This document shows positions 8,144-14,850 of a stretch of 16,583 bases of DNA, one piece after another. The stretch is from Flavobacteriales bacterium UBA5933. Lineage in GTDB: Bacteria; Bacteroidota; Bacteroidia; Flavobacteriales; Weeksellaceae. The number at the start of each line of letters is the position of its first letter. The stretch's first letter is position 1. Location of the stretch: contig DJDD01000028.1 of the NCBI GenBank assembly GCA_002430925.1, positions 1 through 16,583 on the forward strand. The letters run 5' to 3'. The translations under genes were made by a program, and so were the position numbers. The notes beneath the pieces were generated by a model. It worked only from the letters and a program-made list of their open reading frames with translations, had not been told where the DNA came from and did not search any database.

Positions 8144-8336
8144 CACAACGGTTAAGGGCTCTGCGAAGGAGCGGATTAGAAAGAGGAAACTTTCAACTTT
8201 GCACCAACGGTAGCAACCCCATTTTTTATTTGCTAATTTACTCTTTTTAAGCAAATAAAAAATGGTTTTTGTTGATTGAAAGCACAGATGTTGAATTTTG
8301 CACTTAACCCGCTCTTTTGCAAAACCCATGTTGGTA
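8144..8336 (-). repeat. Long imperfect palindrome between cassettes (site C)
   Basis: Ends CAAC (8146-8149) and GTTG (8330-8333) are complementary. Arms 8157-8178 and 8305-8326 match over 17 of 22 positions when one is inverted, and all five differences are transitions; the left arm begins GGCTCTGCGAAGGAGCGG. Further in, CTTTCAAC and GTTGAATTTT extend the fold. In the centre a perfect 16-bp inverted repeat, CCATTTTTTATTTGCT (8219-8234) with AGCAAATAAAAAATGG (8250-8265), has a 15-nt loop. The right arm contains the boundary module (8301-8336). The inner hairpin might also act as a bidirectional terminator. Confidence 0.7.
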
Positions 8337-8344
8337 GAAGTATA

Positions 8345-8878
8345 TTATACTATAAAACTTATCCATTTATTTTCTAAATCAAATTCATTAAATCCATTTT
8401 CGCCATTACTTTCAAAGTGGCTAATTAAATTTTGATTTAAGTCATAAATTAAGAATCCATTTTCATTATGTTGTACTCCGTAGTTTGTGAATTCATCTCG
8501 CTCATTAAATAAAAGAATTATATTCTCAATTATTATCATGTATAATGAAAATTTAGTTTCAAGATTAAATAAAAACAAACCTTGAAAGTTTTTATCGTAT
8601 TTTGGATTTAATTCACGATTATACTTTGGATTAACCTTTGTATTGTATTTAGGATTAATCTTTGTATTATATTTAGGGTTGATTTGAGTATTGTATTTAG
8701 GGTTGATTTGAGTATTGTATTTAGGATTAATCTTTGTATTATATTTTAGATTAATCTTTGTATTATATTTTGGATTAATCTTTGTATTATATTTTGGATT
8801 AATCTTTGTATTATACTTCGGATTTATATTTGTATTATACTTTGGGTTTCTTATACTGTTAATTATTATCATTGTCAT
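8345..8878 (-). CDS. NPKYNT octapeptide-repeat protein
   Basis: A 177-aa protein. After a hydrophobic start (MTMIIINSI) residues 10-97 are eleven copies of an octapeptide with consensus INPKYNTK; variants are RNPKYNTN, INLKYNTK, INPKYNTQ, VNPKYNRE and LNPKYDKN. Residues ~98-120 are hydrophobic (LFLFNLETKFSLYMIIIENI), and the tail (GFLIYDLNQNLISHFESNG, then GFNEFDLENKWI) resembles two short WG-like beta repeats. I know no function. The repeats could form a solenoid, a ligand ladder or a protease substrate. It overlaps the end of the protease gene by 20 nt, so the two are probably co-translated; another ATG 6 nt on (8872) is possible. A hydrophobic frame on the opposite strand is only the shadow of the repeat. 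Confidence 0.75.
   Translation of the reverse strand: MTMIIINSIRNPKYNTNINPKYNTKINPKYNTKINPKYNTKINLKYNTKINPKYNTQINPKYNTQINPKYNTKINPKYNTKVNPKYNRELNPKYDKNFQGLFLFNLETKFSLYMIIIENIILLFNERDEFTNYGVQHNENGFLIYDLNQNLISHFESNGENGFNEFDLENKWISFIV
8588..8851 (-). repeat. 24-bp coding tandem repeat, 11 units
   Basis: Eleven contiguous units of exactly 24 bp encode the octapeptides. Units differ by a few, often synonymous, bases (ttaggatt, tttggatt, ttagggtt, ttcggatt on the plus strand), so it is an ageing minisatellite and not a recent expansion. Gain or loss of a unit keeps the frame. Confidence 0.95.
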
Positions 8879-9593
8879 ACATTTCTATAAAGTTAATGAT
8901 TTCATCTAATCTTTCGCAAACTGCATATCCAGAATTATAAAAATCATGTCTGATTAAGGATGATTCATATTTGTTTTTCCATTCAGTAATGAAAGGAATG
9001 TATCTAGAAACTATTCCAATTATACTAATATTATTTTGAGCATCTACACATACAATTGGTCCACCGCTAACACCATAATAAGCAATAGAGTCAATAATAA
9101 AAGTATTATTATTCATATTTTTACCTGCAACAATTCCATACCTTAATAAGGGTCTGTCATTTTCGTAAAAATCATCTTTAGTTATTAATGAAGAAGGAAA
9201 ACCTACAAGAAATATATTTTCTGAAATTCTAATGTCATCTAACTTTTTAAGGTCAGTTAATTCAGCATAAGAAATGTCGTTACCCTTTGAATGAATGTGT
9301 AGTCCAAATTTTTCATGTAAGATAATTATTGCAATATCCGAATTTCCAAATGTTTTGACATTATCTTCTGTTAAGTCAATTATTATATCATAAGCATCAT
9401 AAGTTTCTCCAAAATAGTTTCTTGATTTTATCCAAACTTCAGTTAGCAATTTCTCTTGGTTGAAAATCACATGTTTTGCTGTTATAATATACTCAAAATT
9501 TTCGCCAACTATTCTAAAACCTGAACCAAAAGAATCTCCATTATTAATACTAATAAAGGTTGCAAAACTAAAGTTGTTTGTATTTATACTCAT
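8859..9593 (-). CDS. Trypsin-like (chymotrypsin-fold) serine protease, cytosolic
   Basis: A 244-aa protein with a full catalytic triad: His41 in ITAKHV, Asp86 in NSDIAI and Ser176 in GVSGGPI, at the spacing of chymotrypsin-fold (S1/V8/HtrA-like) peptidases. The N-terminal part has the usual GSGF strand before the His. No signal peptide and no PDZ or membrane segment is seen, so it should act in the cytosol, unlike most HtrA enzymes. By alignment on the Ser, the residue at the specificity position (six before Ser176) is Ile170 instead of Asp, so classical Lys/Arg specificity is not expected. Its last 20 nt overlap the NPKYNT repeat gene, which suggests joint function. Single-domain cytosolic proteases of this fold occur in bacterial conflict systems; that role here is inference. 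Confidence 0.87.
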   Translation of the reverse strand: MSINTNNFSFATFISINNGDSFGSGFRIVGENFEYIITAKHVIFNQEKLLTEVWIKSRNYFGETYDAYDIIIDLTEDNVKTFGNSDIAIIILHEKFGLHIHSKGNDISYAELTDLKKLDDIRISENIFLVGFPSSLITKDDFYENDRPLLRYGIVAGKNMNNNTFIIDSIAYYGVSGGPIVCVDAQNNISIIGIVSRYIPFITEWKNKYESSLIRHDFYNSGYAVCERLDEIINFIEMYDNDNN

Positions 9594-9606
9594 TTTTTAT
9601 ATTACT

Positions 9607-9940
9607 GCTAACATTTTTTTCACGAAATAAAACGCGGTATAGTTTCGTGAAATAACACCTATAGCTATATTTCGTCAAATTTTTAACTAAAATAGTTTAG
9701 TTTTCTGTAAAGATAATTTAAGAAAAGTTTTATCGATTACGGAAAACCATAATTGCAGAAATAAATATTAAATTACTTTTATAGATTTTTTCGTAAAAAA
9801 TATTAGAAAGAATATGCTTGAAGTAGGATTCCAAGAGTTCCAAAAAAAAACAAAAAGCCAATATGATTGGTTTTTGCAATTTTAATTCTAAAAACTTTAT
9901 TTTTACCTTAAACCCCGCATTTTGCAAAACCGATGTTAGC
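9607..9940 (-). repeat. Long palindrome-bounded intergenic element (site A)
   Basis: It fills the 390-bp gap between the protease and the 172-aa gene. The ends are a perfect 8-bp inverted repeat, GCTAACAT (9607-9614) with ATGTTAGC (9933-9940); GAAATAAAACGCGG (from 9624) and the inverse of CCCCGCATTTTGC (9913-9925) continue the pairing imperfectly. Its left 250 bp are repeated at 10566-10815. The right arm contains the boundary module (9905-9942). At 9852-9876 a hairpin (AAAAAGCCAAT, loop ATG, ATTGGTTTTTT) is a likely bidirectional terminator. CACGAAA and TTTCGTG near the left end form another small stem. Confidence 0.65.
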
Positions 9941-9983
9941 GGTAGTTTTTATTCTTCGTTTGTTATTTACTTTTGTTTAATTT

Positions 9984-10502
9984 TTATACAATCATTGCAT
10001 TATCTCCAGGTTTTGCTTGTTTCACTCTTTCCTCATAACCTTTGAAGAAAAAAGGAATATTATCTTCTTGTCCATTTTCAATTCTCATTTTTACTTTTTC
10101 AAAAGCAACAAGTGAAATTTGAAAGTGAGGAATTCCTGTAACTAAAATTGGTTGATTTAATTTGTCATACCAAAAATATTTCCCTCCATAATTTCTCCTT
10201 GCGACTTCAAAAATATATGACCCAGCTTGTGCTATTAAGTCACTTTTCATTTCTTCGTCCATTTGTTCAGCAAAATCAGCTAAATTTTCAAGAAGTTCAT
10301 CAATTGATTCTAAACTTTTTACAGAGTAGTCGAATGCATCATCATATTTTTCTCCAAATGCTTCTATTATTCTTTCTGCATTTGCAGTTGAGTCTGCAAT
10401 AAATTCTTGTTGTGCTTCATCATCAACATTATCTGTATGTTTTGACTCAACAGTCGAATTCTGTTGATTTTTTTTCTTTTTAAAAAAGTCGAATAATCCC
10501 AT
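9984..10502 (-). CDS. Hypothetical 172-aa acidic protein
   Basis: I do not recognise the family with confidence. The protein begins MGLFDFFKKKKN, a short amphipathic start seen in many small cytosolic proteins, followed by an acidic helical stretch (residues ~25-95, including SIDELLENLADFAEQMDEEM). A conserved-looking core follows, SYIFEVARRNYGGKYFWY (about 104-121), then GIPHFQISLVAFEKVKMRI. It lacks a signal peptide and membrane segments. This is the kind of small helical-plus-beta protein often filed as an immunity or DUF family, but I cannot name one. It lies between two 250-bp direct repeats, as a single-gene cassette. Confidence 0.72.
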   Translation of the reverse strand: MGLFDFFKKKKNQQNSTVESKHTDNVDDEAQQEFIADSTANAERIIEAFGEKYDDAFDYSVKSLESIDELLENLADFAEQMDEEMKSDLIAQAGSYIFEVARRNYGGKYFWYDKLNQPILVTGIPHFQISLVAFEKVKMRIENGQEDNIPFFFKGYEERVKQAKPGDNAMIV

Positions 10503-10565
10503 AATTGATTGATGCTCTTTTTTTCTAATTTGATGTTTTTTAATTGTCGGTTGGGTAAAATGACC

Positions 10566-10815
10566 GCTAACATTGTTTTTTCACAAAATAAAATGCGGTA
10601 TAGTTTCGTAAAATAATACCTATATCTGTATTTCGTTAAATTTGCTACTAACTATAATTAATTTTCTGTAAAGATAATTTAAGAAAAGTTTTATAGATTA
10701 CGGAAAACCATAATTGCAGAAATAAATATTAAATTACTTTTATAAATTTTTCGTAGAAAATATTTGGAATAATATGCATGAAATGAGATTTCAAGAGTTT
10801 CAGAAAAACAAAAAA
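10566..10815. repeat. 250-bp direct repeat, copy B (copy A is 9607-9856)
   Basis: Copies A and B run in the same direction, 959 bp apart, flanking the 172-aa gene. Both begin GCTAACATT and end in an A-rich stretch followed directly by a hairpin. The best-conserved part covers about 75 bp (near 9711-9785 and 10671-10745; contains GATTACGGAAAACCATAATT) with about one visible mismatch. Outside it the copies differ at many positions. No coding frame is credible. Confidence 0.85.
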
Positions 10816-10862
10816 CCCAACAGATTACTCTATTGGGTTTACTCAGCGGAGAGTGAGGGATT
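10806..10862 (-). other. Duplicated tRNA-Ser 3' end plus terminator (att-like)
   Basis: This stretch repeats 10978-11034 with about five mismatches. It contains the terminator hairpin (AAACCCAACAGA 10813-10824 with TCTATTGGGTTT 10829-10840) and, at 10842-10862, an exact copy of the 21 nt at 11014-11034, which covers the last 16 nt of tRNA-Ser from the T-loop to the discriminator. Where the hairpin differs from the intact copy, the minus-strand transcript keeps a G-U pair. The rest of a tRNA is absent. Confidence 0.85.
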
Positions 10863-10977
10863 ATTTCATGTTCCCTAGAAAGGAAAAGTGATTCTAAGAA
10901 AACCTCATTCGCTTCGCTTATTTATTTTTTGTTTTCCTTTCAGTTTTATGAAAAAAGAATTTTCAACAACTTCAATA
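10863..10977. other. Short spacer between the two tRNA 3' ends
   Basis: These 115 bp hold no gene. GAAAGGAAAA (10878-10887) and TTTTCCTTTC (10932-10941) form a perfect 10-bp inverted repeat around CATTCGCTTCGCTTATT-like sequence. It may be the remnant of a deleted integrated element. Confidence 0.5.
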
Positions 10978-10984
10978 AAAACAA

Positions 10985-11012
10985 AAACCCAATAGATTGC
11001 TCTATTGGGTTT
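10985..11012 (-). terminator. Rho-independent terminator of tRNA-Ser
   Basis: AAACCCAATAGA (10985-10996) and TCTATTGGGTTT (11001-11012) form a perfect 12-bp stem with a 4-nt loop. On the minus strand it starts 6 nt past the tRNA discriminator base and is followed by TTTGTTTTT. Confidence 0.9.
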
Positions 11013-11018
11013 TCTCAG

Positions 11019-11103
11019 CGGAGAGTGAGGGATTCGAACCCCCGGAGGTGTGACCCTCAACAGTTTTCAAGACTGCCGCATTCGACCACTCTGCCAACTC
11101 TCC
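11019..11103 (-). tRNA. tRNA-Ser (anticodon UGA)
   Basis: The minus strand folds into a class II tRNA of 85 nt. The acceptor arms are GGAGAGT (5') and ACTCTCC (3') with discriminator G. The anticodon arm is GCAGT-CTTGAAA-ACTGT, with anticodon TGA (complement of 11067-11069), reading UCA and related Ser codons. A long variable arm (TGAGGGTCACACCTC) and a T-arm with GGTTCGAATCC are present. The terminal CCA is not encoded. Promoter at 11135-11165, terminator at 10985-11012. Confidence 0.97.
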
Positions 11104-11134
11104 TTTAACACCGTTTATTTCGGTATTGCGAGTG

Positions 11135-11165
11135 CAAATATAGAATGTTTTTTGGAATAAACAAA
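11135..11165 (-). promoter_or_regulatory. Bacteroidota-type promoter of tRNA-Ser
   Basis: On the minus strand TTTG (complement of 11162-11165) is followed after 19 nt by TATATTTG (complement of 11135-11142), an exact fit to the TTTG-N19-TAnnTTTG pattern of the Bacteroidota primary sigma factor. Transcription should start about 25 nt before the tRNA. Confidence 0.85.
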
Positions 11166-11398
11166 CTATTTTTTAAAACTAAATTTACAACTATAACGTT
11201 TTAGTTGATTGTTTTTATTCCTTTATATTTTATATTATTCTTTATATAAATGTGTTATGAGGTTGTAATTATTTTTTAAATTTATTAAAAAATCTATTGT
11301 TTTTCATTAAATTTATTTATTTTCGTATCGAAATGTTCTTTTAAATATGATAATTATCAATTTTGGTAAAAAAAAGTCACGAAATCGTTATAATTGTT

Positions 11399-11406
11399 TA
11401 ATTTTG
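11399..11406 (+). promoter_or_regulatory. Probable -7 element of the GAPDH gene
   Basis: TAATTTTG matches TAnnTTTG and lies 38 nt before the GAPDH start, giving a leader of about 30 nt that is A-rich and has no Shine-Dalgarno sequence. No TTG is found at the usual -33 distance. The rest of the 340-bp gap (11104-11444) is AT-rich and shows no other feature besides the tRNA promoter. Confidence 0.5.
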
Positions 11407-11444
11407 CCAAAACAAAACAAGAAAACATAAATCTATTTTAAAAA

Positions 11445-12881
11445 ATGAGCAAGCCAACTTACGAACAACAGCTTTCGTCATTTAACGAAACAAATAAGAA
11501 AGTAATAGAGTTCATAAAAATTATCTCTGATTTATGGTACGAAAAATCTATAGAATTAGTTCTTTTTCGTAACCAATTGGTTGATAAGAGTATTAGCGAT
11601 ATTATAAATTTACATCAGTATGCTGAAGAATTTATTGGTAAGCCAATTTCTATAACAGAAACTTTAGCATTAGCAGAAGGTATTTCTAAGTTAGATTTAC
11701 CAGCTTCACGCATTGATATAGGAAAATTAGCATCAGAATATCAAAATGAAAATTCAACTGTACAAGATTTTTTAAGTGATAAATTAGAAAACAAAATAGA
11801 TTCTAAAGTTATTCATGCAAAAGATGTTGTATTATACGGTTTTGGTAGAATTGGTCGATTATTGGCGCGTGAATTAGCTTCGAAAACAGGTAAAGGTGAG
11901 CAATTGAGATTACGTGCAGTTGTAACTCGTGATAAAGTGGATCCTGTTCTATTAGAAAAAAGAGCTTCTTTATTAAGACATGATTCAGTTCATGGAGATT
12001 TTAATGGAAGTGTAGTTGTAGATCATGAGAATAATGCTTTAATCATTAATGGGATTACAGTAAACATGATTACGGCATCTCAACCAGAAGATATAGATTA
12101 TACATCTTACGGGATTGATAACGCTTTAATTATAGATAATACAGGAGTTTTTAAAGATGATGTGGCTTTAGCAAGACATTTATCTTCTAAAGGTGCTGAT
12201 AAAGTATTGTTAACTGCTCCAGGTAAAAATGTTCCTAACATTGTTTATGGAGTAAATCATGAGGAATATACACCAAATGATACAACTATTTTTTCTGCAG
12301 CTTCTTGTACAACAAATGCAATTACACCTATTTTAAAGGTGATTGAAGATAATTTTCAAATAGTAAAAGGACATTTAGAAACAATACATGCATACACAAA
12401 CGATCAGAATTTGGTTGATAATATGCATAAAAAATACCGTAGAGGACGTGCAGCAGCATTAAATATGGTAATTACAGAAACAGGAGCAGGTAGTGCTGTG
12501 GCAAAAGCTTTACCTAGTTTAGCAGGTAAACTAACATCGAATGCTATTCGTGTTCCAGTTCCAAATGGTTCTTTGGTTGTTCTTAATTTAGAAGTTGGTA
12601 AAACAACAACGAAAGAAGATTTGAATGAAACGCTTAAAAAAGCAGCTTTAGACGGAGAGTTAGTAGAACAAATTAAATACTCTTTGAATAATGAATTAGT
12701 ATCATCGGATATTATAGGAACTACAGCTCCTTCAATTTTTGATAGCAATGCAACAATTGTATCAAAAGATGGTAAAAGCATAGTTTTATATGTATGGTAC
12801 GATAATGAATATGGATACAGTCATCAGGTAATGCGTTTAGCAAAGCACATTGCAGGTGTAAGAAGATATACTTACTATTAA
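11445..12881 (+). CDS. gap: Glyceraldehyde-3-phosphate dehydrogenase, long Bacteroidota form
   Basis: At 478 aa it is ~140 residues longer than the usual ~335. Residues 1-~125 are an additional mostly helical domain of unknown role, common in Bacteroidota homologues. The NAD-binding fold starts at VVLYGFGRIGRLL (Gly132, Gly134, Gly137). Catalytic Cys288 is in SAASCTTNAITP and His315 in TIHAYTNDQ, 27 residues apart as usual. RVPVPNGSLVVLNL and WYDNEYGYSHQV match the catalytic domain. It oxidises and phosphorylates glyceraldehyde 3-phosphate to 1,3-bisphosphoglycerate with NAD(P)+ in cytosolic glycolysis/gluconeogenesis. The residue after the second strand (RAVVTRDKV) does not settle the cofactor. 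The gene is monocistronic, with its own promoter element and a strong terminator at 12905. Confidence 0.96.
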   Translation: MSKPTYEQQLSSFNETNKKVIEFIKIISDLWYEKSIELVLFRNQLVDKSISDIINLHQYAEEFIGKPISITETLALAEGISKLDLPASRIDIGKLASEYQNENSTVQDFLSDKLENKIDSKVIHAKDVVLYGFGRIGRLLARELASKTGKGEQLRLRAVVTRDKVDPVLLEKRASLLRHDSVHGDFNGSVVVDHENNALIINGITVNMITASQPEDIDYTSYGIDNALIIDNTGVFKDDVALARHLSSKGADKVLLTAPGKNVPNIVYGVNHEEYTPNDTTIFSAASCTTNAITPILKVIEDNFQIVKGHLETIHAYTNDQNLVDNMHKKYRRGRAAALNMVITETGAGSAVAKALPSLAGKLTSNAIRVPVPNGSLVVLNLEVGKTTTKEDLNETLKKAALDGELVEQIKYSLNNELVSSDIIGTTAPSIFDSNATIVSKDGKSIVLYVWYDNEYGYSHQVMRLAKHIAGVRRYTYY

Positions 12882-12904
12882 TAGTAATTTTTCCCTTTTA
12901 TAAA

Positions 12905-12939
12905 AATCAGCCCACCAATTTTGGTGGGTTGATTTTTTT
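12905..12939 (+). terminator. Rho-independent terminator of gap
   Basis: AATCAGCCCACCAA (12905-12918) pairs with TTGGTGGGTTGATT (12921-12934), 14 positions with one G-U, then a run of T. In practice the innermost pairs open to form the loop. Confidence 0.92.
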
Positions 12940-13012
12940 ATAGAAGTACGATTAGAACTTTTGATTAAAAATAATAACCATATTGTATATAATTTTATTT
13001 CATTGTAATCAC

Positions 13013-13124
13013 GAATGTGCAATAGTGATTGCAGTGGAAATCCTTTTACAAACTAATGGCTGAGAGAAGTCGAAGTCTGTTTGTAAAAGATTGAATTGGA
13101 AAGCACGGTGCGTAGCAATTGCCC
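13013..13124 (-). repeat. Interspersed hairpin repeat, copy 2 (inverted)
   Basis: Read on the minus strand it shares GGGCAATTGCT, GCACCGTGCTTT and CACTGCAATCACTATTGC with copies 1 and 3. Its inner stem has a different sequence: CTTTTACAAAC and GTTTGTAAAAG (13043-13053 and 13079-13089), a perfect 11-bp inverted repeat. The loop carries GGCTGAGAGAAGTCGAAGTC, a motif type frequent in Bacteroidota intergenic DNA. It occupies the gap between gap and the hydrolase gene, two convergent genes. Confidence 0.8.
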
Positions 13125-13162
13125 AAAAAATAAATATAATTTTTAGAGTTGACGCAACTTTA

Positions 13163-14671
13163 CTATTTCATCAATTTTACTTGATACAAATCTTTTCTAC
13201 GATCCTTCATCGTTTTCACGGTTCCGTATTCGTGTAATTCTCTTAGAAGATACAAATCAACATCGGCAACCAAAACCATTTCTGTATTCGGAGTTGCTTC
13301 TGCTTTAACACCATTATTTGGGAACGAAAAATCTGAAGGTGTAAAGACAGCCGATTGCGAATATTGTATATCCATATTATTTACGCGAGGTAAATTACCA
13401 ACAGAACCTGCAATTGCCACATAACACTCGTTTTCTATGGCTCTTGCTTGTGCACAACTTCTTACACGTGTATATCCATTTTGTGTATCTGTCATAAAAG
13501 GAACAAATAGAATTTCCATTCCTTGTTCTGCTAATAAACGACTTAGTTCGGGAAATTCTACATCATAACAAATTAGTAAACCTACTTTTCCACAATCAGT
13601 ATCGAAAACTTTTATTTCATCTCCTCCGTTCAATGCATAATATTTAAACTCATTCGGAGTGATATGTATTTTACTGTAAGAATCTAATTTACCAGAACGA
13701 TGACACAAGAAAGAAGTATTATATAATTTATCTTCTTTAATGTGTGGCATAGAACCAGAAATAATATTGATATTATAGGTTATAGCTAATTCTTGAATTT
13801 TTTTCACAATATCATCTGTCATTGTAGCTAATTGTTGCATAGCTTCAATTTCTTTGAGATGATTGTACGGACTCATCAAAGGAGTATTAAAGAATTCTGG
13901 GAACATAATAAAATCAGAACCATAATCACTTACAGCATTCACAAAGAACTCTACTTGATCATAAAAATCCTGTAAACCATTAAACAATCTCATTTGCCAT
14001 TGTACCAAACCAATTCTTATGTTACGTTTAGTTGGCGAGTTGGATGTTAATTCTGGCTCGTAATAAATATTATTCCATTCTAATAATGTTGCATACTCTA
14101 AGGATTCTTTATCTTCTTTTAAATAATTTTTTAAAATCTTTTTTACATTAAAATCATTTGATAATTGAAAAGCTAAAGTAGAATCATATATTTCTTTACT
14201 TTTTACTTTTTCTATGTATTGACGTGGAGATAATTCATTGGAATATTTATGATAATTCGGAATTCGCCCTCCAGCTACAATAGATTTTAAATTCATTTCC
14301 TCGCAAAGTTCCTTTCTTGCATCATATAATCTTCTTCCTAATCTTAATTGTCTAAAGTTAGGATGCACAAAAACTTCTATACCATACATGGTATCACCAT
14401 CAGAATCGTGTTTCAAAAACTTACCGTTGGATGTAATTGTATCATAATTAGAATTCAGATTTGTTTTTTTAGAATTTACAATGATGCTTAATGCAGACGC
14501 AACAACTTTACCATCTACTTCTACACAAAATTGTCCTTGAGGATAAATGGCTAATAATTCTTTGATCTCATCCACAGACCATGTGTCCATTTGATTATCA
14601 TAGGCTTCTTTTGTAGAAAGAGTTAAGTCATTGTAATCCTCTATCGTTAAATTCCTTACTTGGATATTCAT
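13163..14671 (-). CDS. GNAT acetyltransferase / carbon-nitrogen hydrolase fusion
   Basis: This 502-aa protein joins two domains. Residues 1-~150 are a GNAT fold: NLTIEDYNDL start, GIEVFVHPNFR (98-107) and the acetyl-CoA loop RQLRLGRRLYD (107-117). Residues ~216-500 are a nitrilase-superfamily domain with the full Glu-Lys-Cys triad: Glu259 in FPEFF, Lys334 in YSKIHITPNE and Cys368 in LLICYDVEFPE, with the extra Glu341. It should hydrolyse an amide or nitrile C-N bond in the cytosol; the GNAT half may bind or modify an amine. The same architecture occurs in B. subtilis YhcX-type proteins, whose substrate I cannot state. The gene is monocistronic, faces gap, and has no clear TAnnTTTG element upstream. 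Confidence 0.93.
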   Translation of the reverse strand: MNIQVRNLTIEDYNDLTLSTKEAYDNQMDTWSVDEIKELLAIYPQGQFCVEVDGKVVASALSIIVNSKKTNLNSNYDTITSNGKFLKHDSDGDTMYGIEVFVHPNFRQLRLGRRLYDARKELCEEMNLKSIVAGGRIPNYHKYSNELSPRQYIEKVKSKEIYDSTLAFQLSNDFNVKKILKNYLKEDKESLEYATLLEWNNIYYEPELTSNSPTKRNIRIGLVQWQMRLFNGLQDFYDQVEFFVNAVSDYGSDFIMFPEFFNTPLMSPYNHLKEIEAMQQLATMTDDIVKKIQELAITYNINIISGSMPHIKEDKLYNTSFLCHRSGKLDSYSKIHITPNEFKYYALNGGDEIKVFDTDCGKVGLLICYDVEFPELSRLLAEQGMEILFVPFMTDTQNGYTRVRSCAQARAIENECYVAIAGSVGNLPRVNNMDIQYSQSAVFTPSDFSFPNNGVKAEATPNTEMVLVADVDLYLLRELHEYGTVKTMKDRRKDLYQVKLMK

Positions 14672-14836
14672 TATATCTTAATTTTATAGCTATTTTATTA
14701 AAGTACTTTAAAGTTAACAAATATTAATCCAAAAAACATATAGTCATAAACGCTTATAAATAAAGGAGTAATGTTATATTTATACAATATTTATAAATAT
14801 TTTTTGAAAATATTTTTTTTATAAAAAAAAACGTTC

Positions 14837-14844
14837 TATATTTG
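14837..14844 (+). promoter_or_regulatory. -7 element of the structured RNA
   Basis: TATATTTG is an exact TAnnTTTG match and equals the -7 element of tRNA-Ser. A TTG occurs at 14804-14806, but 30 nt upstream, farther than usual, so no proper -33 box is claimed. The predicted start is near 14850. Confidence 0.6.
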
Positions 14845-14850
14845 ACAATA

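Noticed and set aside
8588..8851. CRISPR array
   Set aside because: The 24-bp units are contiguous without spacers, have one reading frame and encode the octapeptide repeat; no cas gene is present.
8715..8909. Plus-strand hydrophobic frame (repeated FVLYFGLI)
   Set aside because: It is the antisense shadow of the NPKYNT repeat; no promoter, and the minus-strand frame overlaps the protease gene as expected for a real pair.
4250..9942. Calling the palindromes true integron attC sites
   Set aside because: Shape and layout fit, but the GTTRRRY/RYYYAAC boxes do not, and no integron integrase is visible; kept as attC-like only.
10148..10573. Small frames of 84 aa (plus) and 68 aa (minus)
   Set aside because: Both overlap the 172-aa gene out of frame and show low-complexity composition without any family signal.
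10806..10862. Second tRNA gene
   Set aside because: Only the last 16 nt of the tRNA and its terminator are present; sequence upstream of that point does not fold as a tRNA.
13126..13160. Terminator of the GNAT/hydrolase gene (AGTTG-ACG-CAACT, 13147-13159)
   Set aside because: The stem has only 5 bp and the T run on the minus strand begins about 12 nt away, so it is too weak to annotate.
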